Assembly (NCBI GenBank): GCA_000378025.1 | Contig: KB899087.1 | Location: 124,001 to 188,000 of the forward strand | Reading direction: 5' to 3' | DNA: 64,000 bases | Source: Xanthobacteraceae bacterium 501b | GTDB taxonomy: Bacteria; Pseudomonadota; Alphaproteobacteria; Rhizobiales; Xanthobacteraceae | Shown: positions 47,868 to 56,833 of the stretch, in pieces | Layout: every line of letters starts with the position of its first letter | How positions within the stretch are numbered: position 1 is the stretch's first letter | Translations under genes and position numbers: made by a program | Notes under the pieces: model-generated | What the model saw: the letters and a program-made list of their open reading frames with translations, nothing else | Databases searched by the model: none | What the model was told of the DNA's origin: nothing

Positions 47868-48896
47868 ATGACCCGTCATAGCCCGCACACCGCGCCCAAG
47901 GCGGCCCATCGCCCCGCCGGCCGGGTCACCTCCAGCCCGCTGCGCGCTGGTCTTCTCGCCGCCCTGATCGGCACGGCCTTCCTTCCGGCGCTGCCCGCGC
48001 TCGCCCAGGACGCTGCGGCACCCGCTGCGGCACCCGCCGCCGCGCCGGCGACCGCCGCCGCCCAGAGCGATGACCCGGTGCTCGCCACCGTCAACGGCAC
48101 GCCGATCCGCCGCAGCGACGTGACCGCCGCCGCCGCCGAGCTCGCCCCGAACCTGCCGCAGCAGATCCAGGGTCCGGCGCGCGACGAATATGTGCTCGGC
48201 TTCCTCATCGATCTCAACGCCATGGCGCAGGCCGCCGAGGCCGAGAAGCTCTATGAGACCGAGGCCTTCAAGCGCGAGATGGAATTCATCCGCAAGCGCG
48301 TGCTGATGCAGGCCATTCTCACCAAGGCCACCAAGGACGCCCTGACCGACGAGGCCATGCAGAAGACCTACCAGGAAGCGGTGGCGCAGCAGAAGCCGGA
48401 GAAGGAAGTGCGCGCCCGCCACATCCTGTTCCGCGCCGACCCGAACAACAAGGAAGCCCAGGCGGCCGCCGAGAAGAAGGCGCAGGATGTCGAGGCCCAG
48501 CTGAAGAAGGGCGCGGACTTCGCCAAGCTGGCGACCGAGCTGACCGAGGACCCCTCGGGCAAGGCTGATGGCGGCGATCTCGGCTTCTTCACCAAGGAGC
48601 AGATGGTGCCGGAATTCGCCGAAGTTGCCTTCGAGCTGAAGCCCGGCGAAGTCTCGAAGCCGGTGAAGACCCAGTTCGGCTGGCATGTCATCAAGCTTGA
48701 GGAAACGCGCGAGCGCCCGGTGCCGACCTTCGAGGAGGTGAAGCCGCAGATCGAGCAGTTCGTGGCGCAGAAGGCGCAGGCCGAGGTGGTGCAGAAGACC
48801 CGCGACGCCGCCAAGGTGGAGAAGACCGAGGCGGCGCCGAAGCCCGGCGACCTCCTCACCCCGCCCGCCGCGACCCCCGCCACGCCGACGCCGTGA
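47868..48896 (+). CDS. periplasmic parvulin-type peptidyl-prolyl isomerase
   Basis: A 342-residue SurA/PrsA-like chaperone that assists folding of exported proteins. A Sec signal peptide with a long n-region ends near ALPALAQD (about residue 47). A Pro/Ala-rich linker leads to an N-terminal chaperone helix region (about 70-160). The rotamase domain covers about 175-270, with VRARHILFRAD, DPSGKADGGDLGFFTKEQMVPEF and FGWHVIKLEE. The tail is Lys/Glu/Pro-rich. Divergent from secA, a fitting neighbour. A terminator follows. Confidence 0.93.
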   Translation: MTRHSPHTAPKAAHRPAGRVTSSPLRAGLLAALIGTAFLPALPALAQDAAAPAAAPAAAPATAAAQSDDPVLATVNGTPIRRSDVTAAAAELAPNLPQQIQGPARDEYVLGFLIDLNAMAQAAEAEKLYETEAFKREMEFIRKRVLMQAILTKATKDALTDEAMQKTYQEAVAQQKPEKEVRARHILFRADPNNKEAQAAAEKKAQDVEAQLKKGADFAKLATELTEDPSGKADGGDLGFFTKEQMVPEFAEVAFELKPGEVSKPVKTQFGWHVIKLEETRERPVPTFEEVKPQIEQFVAQKAQAEVVQKTRDAAKVEKTEAAPKPGDLLTPPAATPATPTP

Positions 48897-48980
48897 TCGG
48901 GAGCACGCGCCGATCAGCCGGCAACGCAGGCTGATCGGATGGCGCCCGACGCGCCGCTTCGCATGGCGCGGCCATGAGAC

Positions 48981-49013
48981 AAAGCCCCGGGCCGGTGAGG
49001 TCCGGGGTTTTTC
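48981..49013 (+). terminator. intrinsic terminator after the parvulin gene
   Basis: CCCCGG (48985-48990) pairs with CCGGGG (49002-49007) across an 11-base loop and is followed by TTTTTC. It marks the end of conserved sequence and the start of the accessory island. Confidence 0.75.
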
Positions 49014-49269
49014 TTTGCCCTCGCGCGGGACCGGCCGCCGCCGATGCTGGCCAGGCGGCGAGACGCTGCCGCCGGCCTTGCCGGCGCGCCGCAGCCCCCG
49101 GCCGTCCCGAGGTGCGACCGGACCCAGATACTCAGGTGAGACGGCGCCGCTCGGGCTGGATCGCCCTCTGAAAACGCCTTTTGGCGGCGGCCCTAGGCGC
49201 GCCAGTCGTCATAATCCGATGTGGCCATCATTCTTGGCCATCATTTCCGCGAGCTCGCGGAAGTCACCT

Positions 49270-50090
49270 TGGGCGCCCAACTCAGGCTGGTGCGCGAAGC
49301 GGGCCAGCGGTTGCCGTCGCGGGTAGCCGATCGCCCATTGCGGTGAAGATGGCGGCGCAGGCCATGGGCGAGAGATGACCGAGCCCAGCCTGGTGCGCGA
49401 CGACTGAGGGCAACTCGCGCCCCGGCGTCGTTCCGAGGCGGAGGTGTCCGGTGCCACCGCGCTGCACAGCCTGGTCACAACGTCGACGATATCAGCAGAA
49501 ACGCCTCGCGCTTGCGGGGGGAGCGTGGTGCCGGCCGTTCGCGAACCGGTCGTGGACGAGACCGTGGACCGGCGCGTTCGCCTTCGCCGCGACCGGGTCG
49601 GCGCCCTGCACCTGTGCCGAGGCGTTGCCTTCTCGCCGATGAACAGGCGTCCGCAGCGCCGCCGCTTCTTGGCGAGGGCGCGCCGCCGGGCGCGAGGCGG
49701 CGTGTCCGGTGGCCGGCACGAGTGGTCGCGGATCATCGTTCGATCTGTGCTGACGATCTGGCCGTCGCGCCGCTCCGACAGGCCATGTTGGCCCCGCAGG
49801 GCGCGGCCCGCCCGCTTGGCGGCACGCATACCAATTTGCAAGGGTCTCGCGAAGCGTTGTCGCATCGAGCATTGGCTCGGCCAAGCGCTACTTCAGCCTT
49901 GCGTTCTCGTCGTCGAGCACCTTCAGGCGCCGGGCCTTGGAAACGTCCATGCCGCCGACCCGGCCTTCCAGTGTCGAGCGTCGCCTCCAAAATCCCGTGC
50001 CTGCCCGCCAGATCGGCGGTCTCCGCGCCGGCCTCGTGCTCCCTCAAGACCGACATGATCTGCTCGTCGGTCACCCTCGCTCGCTTCAAC
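49270..50090 (-). pseudogene. decayed IS3-family transposase (OrfA/OrfB remnants)
   Basis: Fragments of an IS3-type element are spread over different frames on the minus strand. From 50089 the OrfA start reads KRARVTDEQIMSVLREHEAG and continues ETADLAGRHG, the HTH region of the IS407/IS2-like OrfA. A second frame from 49884 gives LAEPMLDATTLRETL-type sequence, the OrfA C terminus. OrfB pieces follow: HGLSERRDGQIVSTDRT (about 49787 onward), RPPDTPPRARRRALAKKRRR, VHDRFANGR, and VVTRLCSAVAPDTS, resembling the DDE-domain segment DVVTRECL..PDTS. Several frameshifts make it inactive. Terminal inverted repeats were not found. Confidence 0.75.
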
Positions 50091-50184
50091 GGCGTGTCTT
50101 CGCCCGGGCCCGAGGCGGACGCTGCCCGAAGGAGAAACGCAGCGACAGGTCGGCAGGCCAAGACGTCGCCGGTGCTCCCGCCGA

Positions 50185-50818
50185 GATCGGCGAGCGGAAA
50201 GCCGCGCTCAGCGACGAAGGCAACCGCGCGCGATCAACCGGGCGGCGGATGCGAGGCTGTCGGCGTCGTCATCGAGCCGCCGGGTCAGCAGGCGCGCCCA
50301 GACATAGCCGCTGACCAGATCGAGGCCGGCGGCAAGCGCGAAATCCGCGGCCAGCTCGCCACGCCCGGCGGCGCGATTGAACAGATCGGCGAGCGGAAAG
50401 CTGCGCTCAGCGACGAAGGCAACCGCGCGCGATCAACCGGGCGGCGGATGCGAGGCTGTTGGCGTCGTCATCGAGCCGCCGGGTCAGCAGGCGCGCCCAG
50501 ACATAGCCGCTGACCAGATCGAGGCCGGCGGCAAGCGCGAAATCCGCAGCCAGCTCGCCACGCCCGGCGGCGCGATTGAACAGATCGGCGAGCGGAAAGC
50601 TGCGCTCAGCGACGAAGGCAACCGCGCGCGATCAACCGGGCGGCGGATGCGAGGCTGTCGGCGTCGTCATCGAGCCGCCGGGTCAGCAGGCGCGCCCAGA
50701 CATAGCCGCTGACCAGATCGAGGCCGGCGGCAAGAGCGAAATCCGCGGCCAGCTCGCCACGCCCGGCGGCGCGATTGAACATATCGGCGAGCGGAAAGCT
50801 GCGCTCAGCGACGAAGGC
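50185..50818. repeat. 199-bp tandem repeat copied from the tetR 3' end
   Basis: Units start at 50185, 50384 and 50583, with a partial fourth at 50782, all spaced exactly 199 bases. Each unit is a 37-base segment plus a 162-base segment; the fourth copy has only the 37 bases and then runs into unique tetR sequence at 50819. Copies differ at only a few positions, so the amplification is recent. As 199 is not a multiple of three, the extra copies cannot be read in the tetR frame. Confidence 0.95.
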
Positions 50819-51235
50819 TCGGAGCATTTCCAGCGCCGCCGGGTCGTGCTGGGCTTCCACCAGCAGCGCGGTGAACGCTTCGCCGGCTGGCGTATCGCGC
50901 CAGAATGCGAGCAGGCGACCCAGAGCCGCGACGAGATCGCCTTCCAGTGAGCCGGTGTTGGTGCCGGAAAGGTCGAGCGGCTGCCGGGCATAAATCTCGA
51001 TCAGCAGGGCCGGCTTGCCGTTCCACCAGCGGTAAATGGTCGGCTTGCCGGCGCCCGCGCGCCGCGCCACCTGCTCGATGGTGAAGCCGGCGTAACCCGC
51101 CTCGGCGAGCACCGCCTCGGCCGCCTCCAGAATGGCCTCGGCCGCCGCCTTGCTGCGGCGCGGGCCGGCCGAACTCCGGCGGCCTGCAGGCCCTCCATCC
51201 TGAAAAGACCTTTGCCGAAGGGGTCTGTTAACCAT
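50606..51235 (-). CDS. TetR/AcrR-family transcriptional regulator, altered C terminus
   Basis: A 209-residue one-component repressor. The N-terminal helix-turn-helix covers about residues 28-75 (ILEAAEAVLAEAGYAGFTIEQVARRAGAGKPTIYRWW in pieces), typical of TetR proteins. The ligand-binding half includes FWRDTPAGEAFTALLVEAQHD and FALAAGLDLVSGYVWARLLTRR. The last residues (about RGCLRR) are encoded by the start of the next 199-bp repeat, so the original C terminus was replaced when the repeat formed. No target gene adjoins it: an IS remnant lies downstream and non-coding repeats upstream. Twin candidate operators lie in its promoter region, suggesting autoregulation. Confidence 0.85.
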   Translation of the reverse strand: MVNRPLRQRSFQDGGPAGRRSSAGPRRSKAAAEAILEAAEAVLAEAGYAGFTIEQVARRAGAGKPTIYRWWNGKPALLIEIYARQPLDLSGTNTGSLEGDLVAALGRLLAFWRDTPAGEAFTALLVEAQHDPAALEMLRAFVAERSFPLADMFNRAAGRGELAADFALAAGLDLVSGYVWARLLTRRLDDDADSLASAARLIARGCLRR

Positions 51236-51333
51236 CTTCCTTAACCACGCCGGTGGATGTCGAGACGATCATGGCGTCGTGCCCGAGGCCCGCCGCGCTC
51301 CTCAGAAAAGAGGCCCGCTCACGTGCATAAAAT

Positions 51334-51370
51334 GAAACGAAACGTTCTGAATTATGAAACGGTACGTTTC
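51334..51370. promoter_or_regulatory. twin TetR-type operators upstream of the tetR gene
   Basis: GAAACG-GTA-CGTTTC (51356-51370) is a perfect 6-3-6 palindrome. A second, imperfect copy, GAAACG-AAA-CGTTCT, starts 22 bases away at 51334. The spacing is about two helical turns, so two dimers could bind the same face. The region is AT-rich with -10-like CATAAT and TATACT hexamers on the minus strand, so it probably overlaps the tetR promoter. Confidence 0.55.
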
Positions 51371-51745
51371 GTATCGAGTATAAAGCGCGGATATGTTTAC
51401 TATTTTACGAGTTCGCCGGCTAACGTTCACCGGTGATCGTCAATCCACGTCATGACACCGTCAAGCCGTCGCGAGCGAACCGGTGCACGCCGGACCCGCG
51501 TGAAGACGAACGAATCAGGCACAGAAGCGATCTCCCCTTTTCGCCCGTTCCGCAGCAAAGGTAAAGGTTTTCGGCGGGCCATACGATGATGCCCGGGGCG
51601 GGGAGAGCCGGGCGGACCGGGGCGGGGCGGACCGGGCGGCGCCAAGCCGGGGTGGACATACCAGGGCCGTAGATGGCGCGATGTCCCCGTTCGCGTCCCG
51701 TCGGCCAAGCGCGCTCAGGCACATCCCTGCGGCTGAGCCGGTCGG

Positions 51746-52220
51746 GTGCCAAACCGCAGTCGCTTGAGGCGTCGACAGCCGGGCGAGGGGGCGGTCGTGC
51801 GGATGAAGCGCGACCGGCATCGTGGTCGCGGTGGGGCGGCCATACCGTCTTGGTCGCCGGAGCGCGGGCGTCTGCGACCTTGGTGGCAGCGGGTCGGGTG
51901 GCGGGTGCCAAACCGCAGTCGCTTGAGGCGTCGATAGCCGGGCGAGGGGGCGGTTGTGCGGATGAAGCGCGACCGGCAACGTGGTTGCGGTGGGCGGCCA
52001 TACCGTCTTGATCGCCGGAGCGCGGGCGTCTGCGACCTTGGTGGCAGCGGGTCGGGTGGCGGGTGGCCAATCGCAGCCACTTGAGGCGTCTTTAGCCGGG
52101 CGAGGGGGCGGTCGTGCGGATGAAGCCGACCGGCAACGTGGTTGCGGTTGGGCGGCCCTACCGTCTTGATCGCCGGAGCGCGGGCGTCTGCGACCTTGGT
52201 GGCAGCGGGTCGGGTGGAAA
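51746..52220. repeat. 158-bp tandem repeat, three clear copies
   Basis: Copies at 51746-51904 (159), 51905-52062 (158) and 52063-52220 share an ordered set of words: CCGCAGTCGCTTGAGGCGTC, then AGCCGGGCGAGGGGGCGGT, TGCGGATGAAG, TACCGTCTTG, and GTCTGCGACCTTGGTGGCAG. Marker spacings are 158-159 bases. Single-base indels shift the frame between copies, so they do not encode a repeated protein domain. Confidence 0.93.
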
Positions 52221-52950
52221 ACCGCAGCCCCCGAGGTTATCCGCAGCCGGGCGAGGGGCGGTCCTGCGGGCGAAGCGCTCGCTCATACGGAACTGGCAAG
52301 TCAGTGCCTGCCCCCTTTGGCCACATGTTCAGGCCCAAACAGGGCCGGTCATGCCGACCCGCACGGGTTAGGACGACCGCTCGCAACCGTCCGCCGGGCG
52401 AGGAGAAGCAGGCGGGCCTCCGGGCAGAATGGGTCGGCCGGGTCGCGTATGGCCGTTGGGTCACGCTTCCCAAGCGCGGCCCGGCGCGCTCCTACGTATC
52501 TGACGCGGCTGGGCAGGTTGCTCATGCCCTGTACTGCGAACCAGGCTTAGCCAGCAGATGTTCGCGGTTGGGCGGCCATCCCGATTTCGCTGCCGGGCGC
52601 GCTCAAGCCCGGTCCTGCGAGCCAAGTTTAGCCCGCCGGCCTTCGCGGCAGGACGCGGCGATCCCTTTTTTCGTTGCCGAGCGCTCAGGCCCATTGATGC
52701 GGCAAAGCGCAACCATCAGGGCGTTCGGGGCAGGGCGCGGCTCTACCGTTTTCGCGGCCTAGCCCATCCGGCCCGACCAGGCGGGCTGAGCGGGCCGGGG
52801 GCAAACCGCAGCCACTGAGCTTGTCCGCAGCCGGGCGAGAGGGGCTCGGCAATGCGGCCCGGGCGCGGGGGCAAGACCCCATTGCTCACATCTCCACGCC
52901 CGATCAGAGCTGGCCATGCGGACCAGCACGGGTCATGTGGTCCTTCCTCA
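52221..52950. repeat. degenerate continuation of the 158-bp array
   Basis: Partial matches to the unit continue rightward. The CCGGGCGAG marker recurs at 52247, 52394 and 52831, and GGCGGCC/GGCTCTACCG-like words at about 52570 and 52738. Spacings (about 150, 147 and roughly three times 146) suggest further decayed units. Fidelity falls with distance from the clear copies. No gene was found here. Confidence 0.45.
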
Positions 52951-53247
52951 AGCGCGCCGCGCGCCGCGCGCCGCGTGCTGGGCGAGGCGGGACGGGCGCC
53001 CCATGTCGCCGCGTACACGTCACGTTGGCGATATGAAGTAAGACGCGGCCGGCGCCGGCCGGTGCCGGCCGGGGGCGGCAGCCCGGCCGGGCCGGCAGAG
53101 CTTCGCCACGGCACCGCCGCGCCCGGCCTGGCGGCACGGCGCTGTGAAAGGGGGCCGCGCGCTGCCTTCGGCGCGCCATCGTCTTGCGGATGTTGCGCAT
53201 CTCGGGCACATCGGTTCGGCCCTTTCCCGCGATCGAGTTCCCAGCCG

Positions 53248-54486
53248 ATGGCCCACGATTCTCCCGTCTCTCCGCTCGCCCCCAAGACGACGCCCGATGT
53301 CGGCCCCGTGGCCGGGGTGCGCTTCGCCACCGCCGAGGCGGGCATCCGCTATAAGGGCCGCACCGATGTGCTGCTGCTGACGCTCGATGCCGGCAGCACG
53401 GTGGCCGGCGTGTTCACCCGCTCCAAATGCCCCTCCGCACCGGTCGAATGGTGCCGCGCCAATCTCGCTCACGGCACGGCGCGGGCGCTGGTGGTGAATT
53501 CCGGCAATGCCAACGCCTTCACCGGCGCCAAGGGGCGGGAATCGACCGCGCTCACCGCCAAGATCGCCGCCAAGGCGTTGGGCTGCCGCGAGGAGGAGAT
53601 CTATCTCGCCTCGACCGGCGTCATCGGCGAGCCGCTCGACGCCACCAAGTTCGAGGGCGTGCTGGCGGAGACCGCCACACGGCTGGCGCCGCTGCCCTGG
53701 ATCGAGCCGGCCCGGGCGATCATGACCACCGACACCTTCCCCAAGCTCGCCACCGCCAAGGTGAAGATCGACGGGGTGGAGGTGACGATCGCCGGCATCG
53801 CCAAGGGCGCCGGCATGATCGCGCCTGATATGGCGACCATGCTCTCCTTCGTCTTCACCGACGCCGCGATCGCCGCGCCGGCGCTGCAGGCCCTGCTCTC
53901 CAAGGGCGTGGTGGACAGCTTCAATGCCGTGACCATCGACGGCGATACCTCGACCTCCGACACGCTGATGCTGTTCGCCACCGGCGCCTCCGGCGCGCCG
54001 CGCATCGATGATGCCAAGGACCCGCGCCTCGCCCGCTTCCGCAAGGCGCTGACCGGCGTGCTGGCGGATCTCGCCGAGCAGGTGGCGCGCGATGGCGAAG
54101 GCGCCCGCAAGCTGGTGAAGATCCATGTCACCGGCGCGACCTCGAAGCGTTCGGCCCGGCGCATCGCCATGTCGATCGCCAATTCGCCGCTGGTGAAGAC
54201 GGCGGTGGCGGGCGAGGACGCCAATTGGGGCCGCATCGTCATGGCGGTGGGCAAGGCGGGCGAGCCGGCCGAGCGCGACCGTCTCTCCATCTCGTTCGGC
54301 GCCATCCGCGTGGCGCATGAAGGGGCCCGCGACCCCGCCTATGACGAGGGCGAGGTTTCCGCCTACATGAAGAACGATGTTATCGACATCACCGTCGATC
54401 TCGGCCTCGGGCGCGGGGCAGACCGGGTGATGACCTGCGACCTCACCAAGGAATATGTCGCCATCAATGGCGATTACCGTTCCTGA
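53248..54486 (+). CDS. argJ: bifunctional ornithine acetyltransferase/N-acetylglutamate synthase
   Basis: Arginine synthesis: recycles the acetyl group from N-acetylornithine to glutamate, and in the bifunctional type also makes N-acetylglutamate from acetyl-CoA. The precursor self-cleaves between A196 and T197 within [14 protein letters not shown], with T197 as nucleophile. Other conserved parts are [13 protein letters not shown] and the C-terminal [15 protein letters not shown]. Length 412, start ATG at 53248. The frame stays open about 400 bases upstream into the island, without similarity. Heads a run of housekeeping genes, 19 bases before mutT. Confidence 0.96.
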   Translation: MAHDSPVSPLAPKTTPDVGPVAGVRFATAEAGIRYKGRTDVLLLTLDAGSTVAGVFTRSKCPSAPVEWCRANLAHGTARALVVNSGNANAFTGAKGRESTALTAKIAAKALGCREEEIYLASTGVIGEPLDATKFEGVLAETATRLAPLPWIEPARAIMTTDTFPKLATAKVKIDGVEVTIAGIAKGAGMIAPDMATMLSFVFTDAAIAAPALQALLSKGVVDSFNAVTIDGDTSTSDTLMLFATGASGAPRIDDAKDPRLARFRKALTGVLADLAEQVARDGEGARKLVKIHVTGATSKRSARRIAMSIANSPLVKTAVAGEDANWGRIVMAVGKAGEPAERDRLSISFGAIRVAHEGARDPAYDEGEVSAYMKNDVIDITVDLGLGRGADRVMTCDLTKEYVAINGDYRS

Positions 54487-54505
54487 GCGGCGAAGGGCGA
54501 ACGCC

Positions 54506-54916
54506 ATGAAACTCATCCTCGTCGCCGCCGCCGCCCTTGTCGATGCAGATGGCCGCGTGCTGCTGACCGAGCGGCCGGCGGGCAAGTCGCTGGCCGGGCT
54601 GTGGGAGTTTCCCGGCGGCAAGGTGGAGCCGGGCGAGCGGCCGGAGGAATGCCTCATCCGCGAGCTGGAGGAAGAACTGGGCATCACGGTCAAGGAGCCG
54701 TGCCTCGCGCCGCTCTCCTTCGCTTCGCACACCTATGAGACTTTCCAGCTGCTGATGCCGCTGTGGATCTGCCGGCGCTGGGAGGGGCAGGCGCAGGGCC
54801 GCGAGAGCCAGCGCCTCGCCTGGGTGAAGCCGGGCGCGCTGCGTGACTATCCCATGCCGCCGGCGGACGAACCGCTGATCCCGGTGCTGCTGGATCTGCT
54901 GGGGCCGGGGCGCTAG
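54506..54916 (+). CDS. mutT: 8-oxo-dGTP diphosphatase (Nudix)
   Basis: Hydrolyses oxidised dGTP to keep it out of DNA. The full Nudix box is present: GGKVEPGE at about 37-44 followed by LIRELEEELGI (G-x5-E-x7-RE-x2-EE-x-G). The length (136) and the ending TYETFQLLMPLWICRRWEG...LAWV fit the MutT/CTP pyrophosphohydrolase group. ATG at 54506. Downstream of argJ, as in many Rhizobiales. Confidence 0.9.
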   Translation: MKLILVAAAALVDADGRVLLTERPAGKSLAGLWEFPGGKVEPGERPEECLIRELEEELGITVKEPCLAPLSFASHTYETFQLLMPLWICRRWEGQAQGRESQRLAWVKPGALRDYPMPPADEPLIPVLLDLLGPGR

Positions 54917-54930
54917 CCGGTAGGCGTTTT

Positions 54931-55839
54931 CTAACCCTCGCCAGGCAGCTTGCCCTCCCCCTTCAGCTTGCCCTCCGGCACGTTCAGCGCGTCGGCGAGG
55001 CGGGTCTTGGCGGAGCCGGGGCGCAGCGGCTTCTGCTGGCTTTCATGTGGTGCCCAGCCGGAGATCCAGACAATTTCGAAGGTGGCGCGCAGGCGCCCGT
55101 CCGGGTCGGCGAAGCGCTCGGCATAGACCTCGAACAGCCGAACCAGCGTCTTCTTCAGCAGCGGCGCCCGCCGCCGGTCGGTGAGCGGGTTGGCGGCGCC
55201 CATGCGGCGCAGATCATGCAGCAGCGCCAGCGGGTCGCCATAGCGCACCACCACGCGGTCGACATCGGTGACGGGGAGGGCGAGGCCCGCGCGCTGCAGC
55301 AGCCCGCCGAGGTCGCGCAGATCGACAAAGGGCGCCACGCGCGGCGAGATGCCGCCCAGCGTGTCGCTCTCGGCAATGGCGAAGACCTCGCGCAACTCGG
55401 CAAGCGTGCCGCCGCCGAGGAAGCCGGCGAGCAGCAGCCCGTCCGGCTTCAGCGCACGGCGGATCTGCGCCAGCACGCCGGGCAGGTCGTTGACGCTCTG
55501 CAGCGCCAGCGCCGAGACGACGAGATCGAGCGAGGCCGGCGCGAAGGGCAGGATTTCCGGGTCGGTGACGACATCGACATCCCCCCGCTCGGCCGGGCCG
55601 AAGGCGACATAGCGCTCCACCATACCGGTGCCGGACAGCGCCTCGCGCAGCACCGGCGTCGGCGTGCCGAGGTCGGCCGCGGTGCCGAAAACCCGCTTCA
55701 CCGCGCTGAGGCGGTCGACCAGGTCTTCCGCCACGCGGTCGAGCAGGAAGGTTTCCGGGCCGAGCGCGCGCGCCCGCTGGCGGCGCTGCGCCAGCGCCTG
55801 AGGATCGAACACGTTCATCGGCGAGGGGGAGGTGGACAT
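54931..55839 (-). CDS. SAM-dependent methyltransferase/hydroxylase, NDUFAF5-like
   Basis: A 302-residue Rossmann-fold protein of the BioC/NDUFAF5-like group. The N terminus NVFDPQALAQRRQRA and ETFLLDRVAEDLVDRL match proteins related to the mitochondrial complex I assembly factor NDUFAF5, which hydroxylates an arginine of a complex I subunit. The SAM-binding part is weakly canonical (DVVTDPEILPFA and LDLVVSALALQSVNDLPGVL), followed by IRRALKPDGLLLAGFLGGGTLAELR. Whether it methylates or hydroxylates is unknown. ATG at 55839 or 55818. Divergent from comF. Confidence 0.8.
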   Translation of the reverse strand: MSTSPSPMNVFDPQALAQRRQRARALGPETFLLDRVAEDLVDRLSAVKRVFGTAADLGTPTPVLREALSGTGMVERYVAFGPAERGDVDVVTDPEILPFAPASLDLVVSALALQSVNDLPGVLAQIRRALKPDGLLLAGFLGGGTLAELREVFAIAESDTLGGISPRVAPFVDLRDLGGLLQRAGLALPVTDVDRVVVRYGDPLALLHDLRRMGAANPLTDRRRAPLLKKTLVRLFEVYAERFADPDGRLRATFEIVWISGWAPHESQQKPLRPGSAKTRLADALNVPEGKLKGEGKLPGEG

Positions 55840-55951
55840 CGGGGGCTCCTCGGCGAGAGGCATAGAGCCGGGGCGGCGACAGGTCAAAGCCGACCACGCC
55901 AAAGGCGGCCGGGCGACAGCGGGCCGACGCGGCCTGTGCTAGTATCCGGGT

Positions 55952-56785
55952 ATGAACCCGTCCCCGGAGCCGATGCGCGAAAATGCCCGCGAGGCGCAGG
56001 CGTCGCCCGCCCGGGCCGCGCCATGGCGCGGCTTGGGCTTGGGGCGCCGGCTGTGGCGCGGGCTGGTGGATGTCGCGCTGCCGCCGTCCTGCATGGCCTG
56101 CCGGGCGGCGGTGGACGAGCCGGGCTGCCTGTGCGGCAGCTGCTGGAGCCGCCTCTCCTTCATCGCGGCGCCGTTCTGCGACCGGCTCGGCACGCCGCTG
56201 CCCTATGGGTTCGGCGAAGGGCGGCTGCTCTCGCCCGCCGCGCGGGAGGCGCCGCCGGCCTATGGAAGGGCGCGGGCGGTGGCGGCATTCGGCGAGGTCG
56301 CGCGCGACCTGATCCACGCGCTCAAATATGCCGATCGGCTCGACATCGCCCCGCCGATGGGGCGGATGATGGCGCGCGCGGGGGCGGACATCCTTTCCGA
56401 TGCGCAGGCGCTGGTACCTGTGCCGCTGCATCGGCTGCGGCTGTGGCGGCGGCGGTTCAACCAGTCGGCGGCGCTGGCCGGGGTCATTGGCGGCGAGGCC
56501 GGCCTGCCGGTGCGGGCCGGCTGGCTGGAGCGTCAGCGCGCGACCGTGCCGCAGGTGGGGCTCGACCGGGCAGCGCGGGCGCGCAATGTGCAGGGCGCCT
56601 TCGCGGTGCCTGAAATCGCGAAAGGGGAACTGCGCGGCCGGCGCCTTGTTCTGGTTGATGACGTGCTCACGACAGGGGCGACGATCGATGCCTGCGTCAA
56701 GGCGCTGCTGCGCGCGGGGGCGGGACGGGTGGACGTTCTGGTGTTCGCCCGGGTTGCTGATGCGGTGGACGCGCCCCTATCATAA
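55952..56785 (+). CDS. ComF family phosphoribosyltransferase-like protein
   Basis: A 277-residue ComF homologue. It has an N-terminal zinc-ribbon-like cysteine cluster (CMACRAAV...CLCGSCW, about 47-65) and a PRT domain whose PRPP-binding motif LVLVDDVLTTGAT lies near residues 230-242. The segment FNQSAALAG is also conserved. ComF helps DNA uptake in competent bacteria; outside them its role is unclear. Precedes grxC by 48 bases. Confidence 0.9.
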   Translation: MNPSPEPMRENAREAQASPARAAPWRGLGLGRRLWRGLVDVALPPSCMACRAAVDEPGCLCGSCWSRLSFIAAPFCDRLGTPLPYGFGEGRLLSPAAREAPPAYGRARAVAAFGEVARDLIHALKYADRLDIAPPMGRMMARAGADILSDAQALVPVPLHRLRLWRRRFNQSAALAGVIGGEAGLPVRAGWLERQRATVPQVGLDRAARARNVQGAFAVPEIAKGELRGRRLVLVDDVLTTGATIDACVKALLRAGAGRVDVLVFARVADAVDAPLS

Positions 56786-56833
56786 GGCACCAGGATGCCG
56801 GCCGCAGCGGCGGCCGATGGTTAGGACGATTCG

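Larger units (their letters stand above)
49014..53247. other. accessory island between parvulin and argJ genes
   Basis: About 4.2 kb with one intact-looking gene (tetR-like). From left to right: 49.01-49.2 kb, no recognised feature; 49.27-50.1 kb, decayed IS3-family transposase; 50.19-50.82 kb, 199-bp tandem repeats; 50.6-51.24 kb, TetR gene; 51.33-51.37 kb, candidate operators; 51.75-52.9 kb, about 158-bp repeats; 52.9-53.25 kb, GC-rich sequence with nothing recognisable. The flanking genes belong to a housekeeping run, so this is probably an insertion or rearrangement site. Confidence 0.7.

Noticed and set aside
50185-50818. CRISPR array or repeated coding units
   Set aside because: Units are 199 bp direct tandem copies without short repeats and spacers, and the period breaks any reading frame.
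51746-52220. A repeat-domain protein encoded by the 158-bp array
   Set aside because: Units of 158 and 159 bp shift frame between copies on both strands, and the translations are low-complexity without start signals.
52852-53247. N-terminal extension of ArgJ into the island
   Set aside because: The open frame continues, but the added 132 residues are Arg/Ala/Pro-rich and unrelated to ArgJ, while the ATG at 53248 matches the family start.
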